Assembly (NCBI RefSeq): GCF_041242975.1
Contig: NZ_CP162488.1
Location: 1,106,001-1,170,000 of the forward strand
Length of the DNA stretch: 64,000 nt
Direction of reading: 5' to 3'
Source of the DNA: Xanthomonas sp. DAR 35659
GTDB taxonomy: Bacteria; Pseudomonadota; Gammaproteobacteria; Xanthomonadales; Xanthomonadaceae
The notes under the pieces are model-generated. The model was not told the DNA's origin. It ran no database searches and saw only the letters and a program-made list of their open reading frames with translations. This document shows, piece after piece, positions 19,911 through 29,400 of this stretch; position 1 is the stretch's first letter; each line of letters starts with the position of its first letter. A program made the translations under genes and the position numbers.

Positions 19911-20582
19911 ATGGTCATCGTCCCCGTCTCCGCCGCGTTTCCCTCGCGCTTCGCCAGTGCCGTGCTGATCGGTCCCGCACACCCGGCGCGCGCCTCCGTC
20001 GAAGCCTTCATCGCCCGCGTCTATCGGCAGCGCTATGGCGCCGTGCTGCGCGGCTTCCTGCCGCATCTGCTCGCCTACCACGACGCCGATGGCACCTTGC
20101 GCGCCGCGCTGGGGCTGCGCTGCGCCAGCGAAGGCGACCTGTTCGTCGAGCAGTATCTCGAGCGGCCGGCGGAGCTGGCGATCGCCGCGCGGGTGCCGCG
20201 CCCGGTGGCGCGCACGCAACTGGTGGAGGTGGGGAATTTCGCCGCGGACCAGCCTGGCGACGCGCGCGCGATGATCCAGGCGCTGACCGCCACCCTGCAT
20301 GCGGCCGGGCTGCGCTGGGTGCTGTTCGTGGCCACCCGGCAACTGCGCAATACCTTCGACCGCCTGCACCTGGCGACAGTGGATCTGGGCGAGGCGCGCG
20401 GCGAGCGCCTGCGCGGCGACCCCAGCGACTGGGGCGACTACTACGCCGCGCAGCCGCGGTTGATGTTCGGCGACATCGCCGCCGGCCACGCCTTCCTGCA
20501 GCGCGACGCCGCACCGCGGCAGGACGCGGCGGCGCCTCTCCAGGCCGGCATGTTCGGCATCTGCATGGCCGGTGCGCCGTGA
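19911..20582 (+). CDS. Thermostable hemolysin-family protein (T_hemolysin)
   Basis: 223 residues, no signal peptide or membrane segment, so probably cytoplasmic despite the family name. Family-like stretches are VEAFIARVYRQRYGAVLRGFLPHLLAYHD, LRAALGLRCASEGDLFVEQYLE, RTQLVEVGNFAADQPGDAR and WGDYYAAQPRLMFGDIAAG. From memory this family resembles the GNAT/autoinducer-synthase fold, with strand-rich core and VEVGN near the position of the acyl-CoA-binding turn, so an acyltransferase role is more plausible than pore formation. It is the first of seven coupled genes; its TGA overlaps the GTG of the ligase gene. Start: ATG at 19911. Confidence 0.82.
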   Translation: MVIVPVSAAFPSRFASAVLIGPAHPARASVEAFIARVYRQRYGAVLRGFLPHLLAYHDADGTLRAALGLRCASEGDLFVEQYLERPAELAIAARVPRPVARTQLVEVGNFAADQPGDARAMIQALTATLHAAGLRWVLFVATRQLRNTFDRLHLATVDLGEARGERLRGDPSDWGDYYAAQPRLMFGDIAAGHAFLQRDAAPRQDAAAPLQAGMFGICMAGAP

Positions 20583-22072
20583 GCGCGCCCGGGTTCGCCG
20601 AGCTGCTCGGTCAATTGCGTGGCAACCAGGAGCGCCTCCTTACCGGCCATGGCGCGATCGGCGACGCGGCGCTGGCCGACCAGGTCCGCGCGCTGGCCGA
20701 TGCGTTGCAGCGGCACGACCTGCACTGCGTCGCCAGCCGCCTGGACAATGGCAGCGACTGGCTGGCGCTGGACCTGGCGATCCGCCTGCGCGGTGGCGTG
20801 CACGTGCCGCTGCCGACCTTCTTCAGCCCGGCGCAGGCCCAGTACGCGCTGGACAGCAGTGGCGCGCAATGCCTGGTCGCCACCGCGGGTGCGCTGCCGG
20901 GACAGGGCGAGCCATTGTCGCTGCCGCTGTCGACGCCCGGCGTGGGCTGCTGGCGGCTGGCGCCGACCCCGGTGGCGCTGCCGGCCGGCACCGGCTGCAT
21001 CACCTACACCTCGGGCACCACCGGCCAGCCCAAGGGCGTGTGCCTGGAGGCGAGCGCGCTGCTGCAGGTCGCGGCGTCGCTGGTCGACGCGGCCTCCGCG
21101 CTGGCGCCGCGCCGGCACCTGTGCCTGATGCCGCTGTCGACCTTGCTGGAGAACGTCGCCGGGCTCTATGCCACGCTGCTGTCCGGCGCGCAGATCGCGC
21201 TGCCGTCGCTGGCCGAGATCGGCTACAGCGGCGCGGCCGGACTCGACATTCCCCGCTTGATCGCCTGCCTGCACCGCTACCAGCCGGAGAGCGTGATCCT
21301 GGTGCCGCAACTGCTGCTGGCGCTGGTGATGGCGGCCGAGCAGGGCGTGGCGCTGCCGGCGTCGCTCCGCTACCTGGCGGTCGGTGGCGGCCGCGTCGGC
21401 CCGGGCCTGTTGCGCCGCGCCGCGGCGCTGCGGCTACCGGTGTTCGAAGGCTACGGACTGACCGAGTGCGCCTCGGTGGTGGCGCTGAACCGGCCCGAGG
21501 CGCAGCGCCCGGGCAGCGTCGGCCGCCCGCTGCCGCACGCGCAGGTGCGCGCGATCGACGGCGAACTGTGGGTCGACGGCGTGCGCTGCCTGGGCTATCT
21601 CGGCGCGAAAGGACCGCCTGCCGGCGCCATCGCCACCGGCGACCTGGGCCATGTCGACGATGCGGGTTTCGTCCACGTCACCGGCCGCCGCAAGCATGTG
21701 TTCATCACCGCCTACGGCCGCAACGTGTCGCCGGAGTGGGTGGAAAGCGAACTGTTGCAGCACCCGCACATCGCCCAGGCGGTGGTGTGCGGCGAGGCGC
21801 GCGCGCACAACCTGGCGGTGCTGTGGCCGCGCAGCGCCGCGCTGGACGATGCGGCGATCGCGCGCGCCCTGGCCGACGTCAACGCCGGCTTGCCGGACTA
21901 CGCGCGCGTGTCCGGCTTCGTCCGCGCCGCCGCGCCCTTCAGCGCCGGCGATGGCCTGCTCACCGGCAACGGCCGCCCACGCCGCGACGCGATCCTGCGG
22001 CGCTACGCCGATGCCATCGCGCAGCGCTATGCCGAACTCGAATCCCCATCCTTCCACGGAGTTTCCCGATGA
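20579..22072 (+). CDS. AMP-forming acyl/aryl ligase (acyl-CoA synthetase family)
   Basis: 497 residues from a GTG that overlaps the preceding stop (GTGA). The AMP-binding loop is TYTSGTTGQPKG (about 142-153), the adenine motif FEGYGLTECASVVALNRPE, and the ribose-binding region ATGDLGHVDDAGFVHVTGRRKHVFITAYGRN. By family it activates a carboxylate with ATP. At the C-terminus, where ligases normally carry the catalytic Lys (A10), I read LTGNGRPRRDAI, with Arg rather than Lys. It is at 497 residues shorter than long-chain acyl-CoA synthetases of the FadD type. Substrate unknown; the neighbours suggest a fatty acid or amino acid feeding the oxidase. Confidence 0.88.
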   Translation: MSAPGFAELLGQLRGNQERLLTGHGAIGDAALADQVRALADALQRHDLHCVASRLDNGSDWLALDLAIRLRGGVHVPLPTFFSPAQAQYALDSSGAQCLVATAGALPGQGEPLSLPLSTPGVGCWRLAPTPVALPAGTGCITYTSGTTGQPKGVCLEASALLQVAASLVDAASALAPRRHLCLMPLSTLLENVAGLYATLLSGAQIALPSLAEIGYSGAAGLDIPRLIACLHRYQPESVILVPQLLLALVMAAEQGVALPASLRYLAVGGGRVGPGLLRRAAALRLPVFEGYGLTECASVVALNRPEAQRPGSVGRPLPHAQVRAIDGELWVDGVRCLGYLGAKGPPAGAIATGDLGHVDDAGFVHVTGRRKHVFITAYGRNVSPEWVESELLQHPHIAQAVVCGEARAHNLAVLWPRSAALDDAAIARALADVNAGLPDYARVSGFVRAAAPFSAGDGLLTGNGRPRRDAILRRYADAIAQRYAELESPSFHGVSR

Positions 22073-22746
22073 GCTTCCACCAACGCCTGCTTGCCGACAC
22101 CCAGGCCGAACGCGCCGCGATGATCGCGATCCCCATCATCCAGTCGGCCCTGGCCGGGCAGATCGCGCGCGAGGACTACATCGCCTTCCTCGGCCAGGCT
22201 TACCACCACGTGCGGCACACGGTGCCGCTGCTCATGGCCTGCGGCGCGCGCCTGCCGGCGCGGCTGGAATGGCTGCGCACGGCGGTCGCCGAATACATCG
22301 AGGAGGAACTGGGCCACCAGGAATGGGTGCTCGACGACCTGGCCGCCTGCGGCGTCGATCGCGCCGCGGCCGCGGCGTCCGCGCCGGCCGCCGCCACCGA
22401 ACTGATGGTGGCCTACGCCTACGACACCATCGCCCGCGGCAATCCGGTCGGCTTCTTCGGCATGGTCCTGGTGCTGGAAGGCACCAGCGTGGCGTTGGCC
22501 ACGCGCGCGGCACAGAGCATCGAGACCTCGCTGGGGCTGCCGCGCACCGCGTTCAGCTACCTGCTGTCGCATGGCGATCTGGACGTGGGACACGCCGATT
22601 TCTTCGCCGGGCTGATGGACCGGCTCGACGATGCCGACGACCAGCGCGCGGTGCTGCATGCGGCCAGGCGCTTCTACGGCCTGTATGGCGACATCTTCCG
22701 CAGCCTGCGCACGCTGCCGGCGCCGCGCATGGCGGAGGCGGCATGA
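22069..22746 (+). CDS. Haem-oxygenase-like (TenA/HDO-type) iron oxidase
   Basis: 225 residues, all helical, overlapping both neighbours by ATGA. It is of the TenA/pyrroloquinoline-like fold often mislabelled as a transcriptional regulator. It carries the full metal-ligand pattern I know for haem-oxygenase-like di-iron oxidases such as CADD and UndA: an acidic cluster plus His in EYIEEELGHQEW (E75-E80, H83), Glu137 in VLEGTS 54 residues later, and an H-x3-D-x2-H set (H168, D172, H175) in SHGDLDVGH. An oxidative role on an activated or fatty substrate is therefore likely. The exact reaction is not deducible. Confidence 0.82.
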   Translation: MSFHQRLLADTQAERAAMIAIPIIQSALAGQIAREDYIAFLGQAYHHVRHTVPLLMACGARLPARLEWLRTAVAEYIEEELGHQEWVLDDLAACGVDRAAAAASAPAAATELMVAYAYDTIARGNPVGFFGMVLVLEGTSVALATRAAQSIETSLGLPRTAFSYLLSHGDLDVGHADFFAGLMDRLDDADDQRAVLHAARRFYGLYGDIFRSLRTLPAPRMAEAA

Positions 22747-23564
22747 TGGACCTGGGCGGGCGCAGTGTGGTGTTGACCGGGGCCAGCGGCGGGATCGGCG
22801 CGGCGCTGTGCGGCGAACTGGTCGCCGCCGGCACCCGGGTGCTGGCGATCGGGCGCGATCCGCTGCGGCTGGCGGCGCTGGCGAGCCGGCATCCGCCAGG
22901 GCGGGTGCTGCCGTTGCCGGCGGACCTGTCCAGCGACAGCGGCCGCGCGCAGGTGCTGGCCGCCGCGTGCGTGTTGCAGGCGCCACCGTCGCTGCTGCTG
23001 ATCGCGCATGCGCAGAGCGGCTTCGGTCTGTTCGCGGAACAGTCCGGGCAGGAACTGCAGCGCATGCTGGAGACCAATCTGCTGGCGCCGATGCTGCTGG
23101 TGCATGCGTTGCTGCCGCTGCTGCAGGCGCAGCCGCAGGCGGCGGTGGTGGCGGTCGGCTCGACCTTCGGCAGCCTGGGCTTCCCCGGCTTCGCCGGCTA
23201 CAGCGCCAGCAAGTTCGGTCTGCGTGGCTTGATCGAGGCGCTGTCGCGCGAGTACGCCGATCGCCACGTGCGCTTCCAGTACCTGGCGCCGCGCGCCACC
23301 CGCACCGCGTTCAATACCGCCCAGGTCGATGCGTTGAACCAGGAACTGAAGGTCGGCGCCGACAGCCCCGAGCGGGTCGCGCGGGCCTTGCGCGAGGCGA
23401 TCGAGCGCGGCGATACGCGCCTGCAGATCGGCTGGCCGGAAAAGCTGTTCGCGCGGCTCAACGGCGCCTTGCCCGGCCTGGTCGACCGCAGCCTGAAAGC
23501 GCAATTGCCCGTCGTGCGCCGGCATGCCGCCAGCGTCGCTTCCACTCCCGGAGAGTCCAGATGA
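22743..23564 (+). CDS. Short-chain dehydrogenase/reductase
   Basis: 273 residues with a double ATG start overlapping the oxidase stop. The nucleotide-binding motif TGASGGIGAALCGELV is near residue 11, Asn of ETNLLAPMLL is in place, and the catalytic pair is YSASK with an upstream Ser in VVAVGSTFG. The C-terminal extension (QIGWPEKLFARLNGALPGLVDRSLKAQLP) resembles membrane-associated fatty-acyl/keto reductases of the SDR family. It would reduce a carbonyl or oxidise an alcohol in the pathway encoded by this operon. The substrate is unknown. Confidence 0.9.
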   Translation: MMDLGGRSVVLTGASGGIGAALCGELVAAGTRVLAIGRDPLRLAALASRHPPGRVLPLPADLSSDSGRAQVLAAACVLQAPPSLLLIAHAQSGFGLFAEQSGQELQRMLETNLLAPMLLVHALLPLLQAQPQAAVVAVGSTFGSLGFPGFAGYSASKFGLRGLIEALSREYADRHVRFQYLAPRATRTAFNTAQVDALNQELKVGADSPERVARALREAIERGDTRLQIGWPEKLFARLNGALPGLVDRSLKAQLPVVRRHAASVASTPGESR

Positions 23565-24220
23565 ACGCCTGCCGCCGTTGTGTGCTCCTGCTCCTGTCGC
23601 TGCTGCCGCTGGCCGCGGTCGCCGCCACCGCTACCCCGTTGTCGCCCGCGGTCGCCGCCGTGCGCGAGCAATGGGCGCAGGTCGCCTACCAGACGCCCAA
23701 ACCGCAGCGCGCGCAGGCCTATTCGGCGCTGGCCACGCATGCGGCGCTGGCCAGGCAGGCCGCGCCGCAGGATCCGGCCGCGCTGATCTGGGAAGGCATC
23801 GTGCTGTCCAGCGAGGCCGGCGAGCGCGGCGGCCTGGGGGCGCTGAGCCTGGTCAAGCGTGCGCGCGCCGATTTCGAGCAGGCGCTGAAGCTCGATCCGG
23901 CCGCGCTGAACGGTTCGGCCTGCACCAGCCTCGGCGCGCTGTACTACCAGGTGCCCGGCTGGCCTGTGGGTTTCGGCGACGACGCCAAGGCGCGCACGCT
24001 GCTGCAGCAGGGCCTGCGCTACGACCCGGACGGGATCGACGCGAACTATTTCTACGGTGACTTCCTGCGCGACCAGAAGGACTGGGCCGGCGCGGCATCG
24101 GCGTTGAAGAAGGCGCTGGCGGCGCCGCCGCGGCCGGGCCGCGCATTGGCCGACCGCGGCCGCCGCGAGCAGATCCAGGCGGCGCTGCGCGAGGTCGAGC
24201 CACACCTTGCCAGCCATTGA
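23561..24220 (+). CDS. Secreted TPR-containing protein
   Basis: 219 residues, ATG overlapping the SDR stop. A hydrophobic N-terminal segment (CVLLLLSLLPLAAVAATA) looks like a signal peptide, placing the protein in the periplasm. The rest contains about three tetratricopeptide-like helix pairs, including ADFEQALKLDPAALNGSACTSLGALYYQ and TLLQQGLRYDPDGIDANYFYGDFLRDQKDWAGAASALKKAL. It has no catalytic motif. It could present or chaperone the pathway product, or link it to the two-component sensor encoded next. Similar TPR proteins accompany this cluster type, but the role is unknown to me. Confidence 0.8.
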   Translation: MNACRRCVLLLLSLLPLAAVAATATPLSPAVAAVREQWAQVAYQTPKPQRAQAYSALATHAALARQAAPQDPAALIWEGIVLSSEAGERGGLGALSLVKRARADFEQALKLDPAALNGSACTSLGALYYQVPGWPVGFGDDAKARTLLQQGLRYDPDGIDANYFYGDFLRDQKDWAGAASALKKALAAPPRPGRALADRGRREQIQAALREVEPHLASH

Positions 24221-24242
24221 GCGGGCGCACACACTGGCCGCC

Positions 24243-24926
24243 ATGCGCATCTTGCTGGTCGAGGACGATCTGTCGCTGGGCGAAGGCATCCGCACCGCAT
24301 TGCGCCGCGCCGCCTATTCGGTGGACTGGGTGCAGGACGGCGCGGCGGCGCTGATCGCGATCGGCGACGGCGGCATCGACCTGGTGCTGCTGGACCTGGG
24401 CCTGCCGCGCATGGACGGGTTGGAGGTGATCCGGCAATCGCGTCAAGCCGGCGCCGACGTGCCGATCCTGGTGCTGAGCGCGCGCGAGCGCCCGGCCGAC
24501 CGCGCGCTGGGCCTGGACCTGGGCGCCGACGACTACCTGGGCAAGCCCTTCGACACCACCGAACTGCTGGCACGGACCCGCGCGTTGCTGCGGCGCAGTG
24601 CCGGACGCGCCACGCCGCAGTTGCAGATCGGTGCGTTGTACCTGGACCCGGAACGGCTGGCGGTGCGCTGGCGCGGGCGCGCGCTGGACCTGACCCGGCG
24701 CGAGTTCGCGCTGCTGTGGCTGCTGGCCGAGCGCCACGGCCGCGCCATCGCCCGCGAGGCGATCCAGCAGCGGCTGTATGGCTGGGACGAGGACGTGGCC
24801 AGCAATGCGGTCGACGTGCACGTGCACCAGTTGCGGCGCAAGCTCGACCCGGCGCTGATCCGCACCGTGCGCGGGGTCGGCTATGCGCTGGACGAACAGG
24901 CGGCGTCCGCGGTGGCGGCGCCATGA
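24243..24926 (+). CDS. OmpR/QseB-family response regulator
   Basis: 227 residues from the ATG at 24243, which begins the receiver directly (MRILLVEDDLSLGEGIRTAL); an upstream in-frame start at 24207 adds an unrelated extension inside the previous gene. The acceptor is in LVLLDLGLPRMDG (Asp51 region), with the conserved Lys in LGKPFDTTEL. The C-terminal winged helix ends with AVDVHVHQLRRKLDPALIRTVRGVGYALDE. It is most like QseB/PmrA. The kinase gene overlaps its stop. Direct repeats with 11-bp period upstream of the operon are a plausible binding site. Confidence 0.92.
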   Translation: MRILLVEDDLSLGEGIRTALRRAAYSVDWVQDGAAALIAIGDGGIDLVLLDLGLPRMDGLEVIRQSRQAGADVPILVLSARERPADRALGLDLGADDYLGKPFDTTELLARTRALLRRSAGRATPQLQIGALYLDPERLAVRWRGRALDLTRREFALLWLLAERHGRAIAREAIQQRLYGWDEDVASNAVDVHVHQLRRKLDPALIRTVRGVGYALDEQAASAVAAP

Positions 24927-26317
24927 GTTCGATGCGGCGGATGCTGCTGGGCGGCCTGCTCGGCGTGGTGACCCTGGTGTTCGCGGTGGCGGCGTTGCTG
25001 AGCTACCGCGCCGGCCTGCAGGAGGCCGGCGAGATGTTCGATGCCAAGCTGGCGCAGTCCTCGCGGGTGTTGATGAGCCTGGTCGACGAACCGCTGGGCG
25101 AGTTGTCCCGGCTCGGACCGGCCGGCGAGCCGATCGTGATCCATGGCTGGCACGGGCAGGCGCAAGGCGTGGGCGAGGCGCTGGCGTTCCGCACCGGCCA
25201 TGCCTACGAAAGCAAGCTGGCGTTCCAGGTCCGCGACGACCGTGGTCAGTTGTTGCTGCGCTCGGAGAGTGGCCCGACCCGGCAACTGGCGCCGCTGGTC
25301 GCCGGGTACGCCGACGTCACCCTGGATGGCCGCCACTGGCGCACCTTCACTCTGCATTCGCCGGGCGGGCGCTGGTTCCAGACCGGCGAGCAGGCCGATA
25401 TCCGCCAGGAGCTGGCCGAGGACATCGCGCTGGGCACCGCCTTGCCGCTGCTGCTGGCGATGCCGGTGCTGGCGCTGCTGGTGTGGGTGGTGGTGAACTG
25501 GGCCAGCCGCGCGTTGAGCCGGGTCTCGCAGGCGATCGGCGAGCGCGACCCGCAACGGCTGGAACCGTTGCCGCTGCAGGGCGTGCCGCGCGAGATCCAT
25601 GGCCTGGTGGCGGCGGTCAACGCGCTGATGCGACGCCTGGAAGCCGCGCTGGCGCGCGAGCGCCGTTTCATCGCCGATGCCGCGCACGAACTGCGGACCC
25701 CGATCGCCGCGTTGAAGGTGCATGCCGACAATCTGCGCCAGGCGCGCGACGCCGCCGAACGCAACGAGTCGCAACGGCACCTGGACGCCAGCGTGCGGCG
25801 GGTGGAGCGGCTGGTCGCGCAGTTGCTGACGCTCAGCCGGGTCGAACCGGGCGCGGCCATGCCGGCGCAGCAACGGCTGGCGCTGGATGGCCTGGTCGCG
25901 CTGCAGGTGGACGAGGCGCAGCCGCTCGCCGCGCGGCGCCAGCAACAGGTGCGCCTGGTCTGCAACGATCCGGTGATGCTGCTCGGCCACGAAGCCGGCC
26001 TGTCCGCGCTGGTGCGCAACCTGATCGACAACGCCCTGCGCTACGCCCCGCCCGGCGGGCAGGTGGAGGTCGCCCTGCGCGGCGAGCGCGGCCAGGCCTG
26101 CTTCACGGTCGAGGATTCCGGCCCCGGGATCGCCGAGGCGGCGCGCGCGCGCGTGTTCGAGCGTTTCCATCGAGAACTGGGCAGCGGCGTGGAGGGCAGC
26201 GGGCTGGGCCTGGCGATCGTGCGCGAGGTGGTGACCGCGCACGGCGGCGACATCGTGCTCGATACCTCGCCGGCGCTGGGCGGGCTGCGGGTCAGGGTCC
26301 GGCTTGGCCTGGCGTAG
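24923..26317 (+). CDS. QseC-like sensor histidine kinase
   Basis: 464 residues, ATG overlapping the regulator stop. Membrane segments are at about 8-26 and 174-194 (LPLLLAMPVLALLVWVVVN), flanking a ~145-residue periplasmic sensing domain. HAMP-like residues follow, then the H-box FIADAAHELRTPIAALKVH, N-box LVRNLIDNALRYAPPGG, and G-boxes VEDSGPGIAEA and GSGLGLAIV. It should phosphorylate the neighbouring regulator in response to a periplasmic or membrane signal, possibly the product of this operon or a precursor. Confidence 0.92.
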   Translation: MSSMRRMLLGGLLGVVTLVFAVAALLSYRAGLQEAGEMFDAKLAQSSRVLMSLVDEPLGELSRLGPAGEPIVIHGWHGQAQGVGEALAFRTGHAYESKLAFQVRDDRGQLLLRSESGPTRQLAPLVAGYADVTLDGRHWRTFTLHSPGGRWFQTGEQADIRQELAEDIALGTALPLLLAMPVLALLVWVVVNWASRALSRVSQAIGERDPQRLEPLPLQGVPREIHGLVAAVNALMRRLEAALARERRFIADAAHELRTPIAALKVHADNLRQARDAAERNESQRHLDASVRRVERLVAQLLTLSRVEPGAAMPAQQRLALDGLVALQVDEAQPLAARRQQQVRLVCNDPVMLLGHEAGLSALVRNLIDNALRYAPPGGQVEVALRGERGQACFTVEDSGPGIAEAARARVFERFHRELGSGVEGSGLGLAIVREVVTAHGGDIVLDTSPALGGLRVRVRLGLA

Positions 26318-26359
26318 CGCCGCGCGCGCGGCCCAGGCCGGGGCGGTGTGAGGAACGTC

Positions 26360-26390
26360 CTGACATCGGCAGCGAACGTGGAGTGATAAA
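26360..26390 (+). promoter_or_regulatory. Candidate promoter of propeller/GGDEF gene
   Basis: CTGACA at 26360-26365 and a GATAAA-type -10 at 26385-26390 are separated by 19 bases, or 18 to TGATAA at 26384. They lie 59 bases before the ATG of the next gene and after the end of the histidine kinase gene. The spacing is slightly long, so support is weak. Confidence 0.3.
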
Positions 26391-26448
26391 TTGGCTTCTT
26401 GTGCCAGTTGAAGCCCGCGCACCGTCGGGGGGCGCGATTCGGAACGCA

Positions 26449-29400
26449 ATGAAGCAGGGGGACCCGCGTCAGTTCACCGCCCACGGCGCGCCTGTGTCGC
26501 GCCGCCGCGCGCGCGTGGGCGGCGTTTTGCTGCTGCTGGCGCTGTTGCTGTCCGCATGCTGGAGTGCGGGCGCCGCCGCGCCGGCCTTGTCCGAGCGCAG
26601 CGTCGTCGAGCGGCCGACCGTGGTGCGCTGGACCATGGACGACGGCTTGCCGCACAACCTGGTGCATGCGTTGGCGCAGGACCGCGACGGCCTGCTGTGG
26701 GTCGGCACCTGGGAAGGGGTGGCGCGTTTCGATGGCCGCGCGTTCACCGTGTTCGATCGCCAGAACACGCCGGGGATGGAGATGTCGGGCGTGTTCGCGA
26801 TCGTGCCCGAGCGCGATGGCGGCGTGCTGGTCGGCACCGCCTACGACGGGGTGTTCCGCTACGCCGACGGCCGCTGGCAGCACCTGGGCGATGCGCGGGC
26901 GCGGCGCTTGCCGGTGGTGTCGATGCTGCGCGACCGCAACGGCGCGCTGTGGGTTGGCAGCGAAGGCGGCCTGTTCCGGATCGAGGCCGATGGCCGCCTG
27001 AACGCGGTCGGCGCCGTGGCCGGCCTGCCGGCGGTGCGGGTCGCGGCGCTGCTGCAGCGGGCCGACGGCGGCATCCTGGTCGGCACCGCGCAGGGCCTGT
27101 TCCGGCTCGATCCGGCCACACAGCGCGCGCAGCGCTGGGGCCGCACGGCGGCGATGCGCGATGCGCCGGTGCGGCGCCTGAGCCGCGACCGCGATGGCGG
27201 GTTGCTAGTCGCCGGCGATGCCGGCGTGTTCTGGCTGCGGGCCGACGGCACGCTGCGGTGGCTGCGCCAGGGCCAGCGGATCGATGCCGCGGTGCAGGAC
27301 CGCCAGGGCCAGTTGTGGACCAGCCTGTCCGGCGGGCAACTGCTGCGGCTCGCGCCGAACGGGAGCAGCGAGGAAATGCTGTCGATCTCCGGCGTGGTCA
27401 GCCCGGCGTTGCTGGAGGACCGCGAAGGCCTGATCTGGGCGGGCAGCACCGATGGCCTGTTCCGCGTCGCCGCGGGCGATGCCGGCGGCCTGACCCGGCG
27501 CGACGGTCTGGCCGGCGAGTACGTGCGGGTGGTGCAGCAGAGCGCCGACGGCGCGATCTGGATCGGCCATGCGACGGGACTGGATCGCTGGCAGCACGGT
27601 CGGGTCGAGGCGGTGCGCATCGCCGCCAGCGGCCGCGATCCATCGGTGCTGGCGCTGGCCGCGGCCAACGACGGCGGCATGTGGGCCGGCACCTACGACC
27701 AGGGCGTGCTGCTGCTGACCGCCGACGGCAGGATCCGGCAACGCCTCGGTCCCGAGGCCGGCGTGCCGCGGGCGACCGTGCGCGCGCTGCTGCAGGATGC
27801 CGACGGGGGCCTGTGGATCGGCACCAATGCCGGACTGGCGTATCGCAACCGCGGCCGCACCCGCGTGTACACCGTGGCCGACGGCCTGCCGGCGGCGCAG
27901 GTGCAGGCGCTGTACCGCGACCGCGCCGGCGTGCTGTGGATCGGCACCAGCGACGGCATCGCGGCGCTGTCGGCGGCCGGCGCGCTGCGCGCGTGGCCGG
28001 CCGGCGCCGCGTTTCCGGCGCACAACGCCTTCGATTTCCTGGGCGATGCCGACGGCACGCTGTGGATCGCCAGCGACCGCGGCCTGCTGCGTTGGCGCGA
28101 CGGCCGCTTCCGCATCTACGACCATCGGGTCGGGTTGCCGCGCGACAAGCTGTTCCGGATCCTCGACGACGGCCAAGGCCATCTGTGGACGACCAGCAAC
28201 CAGGGCGCGTTCCGCATCGCGCGCGCCGACATCGCGCAACTGGACGGCGGACGCCGCAGCTGGCTGACGGTGGACGTGGTCGATCGCAGCGACGGCATGC
28301 CCGGGAGCCAGGGCAACGGCAGCAGCGCGCCGGCCGGCTGGTTGAGCCGCGACGGCACGTTGCTGGTGCCGACCTCCGCCGGCCTGGCGTTGATCGATCC
28401 GGCGCTGCCCGCCCGGCAGGCGCTGCGCGCGCCGGTGGTGGTGATCGAGCGGCTGCAGGTCGACGGCCAGGAGCAGCCGCTGCGCAGCGACTACCGTCTG
28501 CCGGGCAGCGTCGGCCGGCTCAGCGTCGACTACGCCGGCCTGAGCTTCCGCTCGCCGGACAAGGTGCGCTACCGCTATCGCCTGCATGGCTTCGACCGGC
28601 GGTGGATCGACGCCGGCCGCAACGAGGAGGCGGTCTATACCAACCTGCCGCCGGGCGACTACCGGCTGGAGGTGCAGGCCACCACCAGCGCGCTGGACTG
28701 GGCGCGCGACGAACTGGTCGGGCGCGCGTCGCTGCGGCTGCAGGTGGTGCCGCCGCTGTGGCAGCGCGGCCCGTTCGTGGTGCTCGCGGCGATCGCCTGC
28801 AGCGGCCTGCTGCTGTGGTGGTATCGCGGTCGCAGCCATCGCTACCTGCGCCGCCAGCGCCGGCTCAACCGCATCATCGCCGAGCGCACCCACGAGTTGC
28901 GCGCGAAGAACCTGGCGCTGAAGCTGGCCGATCTGGAGCGCGAGGAACTGGTGCGCAAGCTCGCCTACCAGGCCGGCCACGACGCGCTGACCGGGTTGCC
29001 GAACCGGCGCACCGCCGATCCGCACCTCGCCGCCGCGCTGGAGCGCGCGCTGGCCGCGCAGGCGCCGCTGTGCGTGGCGCTGCTGGACATCGACAACTTC
29101 AAGCGGATCAACGACAGCCACGGCCACGAGATCGGCGACGAGGTGCTGCGCCGGGTCGGCGAGGTGTTGCGCGCCACGCTCGGCGAGCAGGCGTTCGCCG
29201 CGCGCCATGGCGGCGAGGAATTCCTGCTGGTGCTGCCGGGCCTGGACCGGGAGGCGGCGCGGGCGCGGCTGGACGCGCTGCGCGGCCGCGTGGCCGCGGT
29301 CGTGGTCCACGACGTCGATGGGCAGGACGTGCGCTGCACGGCCAGCATCGGCTTCGCCTGCGTCGGCCCGGAGCTGCGCACCCGCCGGGAACTGCTTGTG

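Noticed and set aside
22069..22746. TenA transcriptional regulator
   Set aside because: No DNA-binding domain is present. The metal-ligand pattern fits an oxidase.
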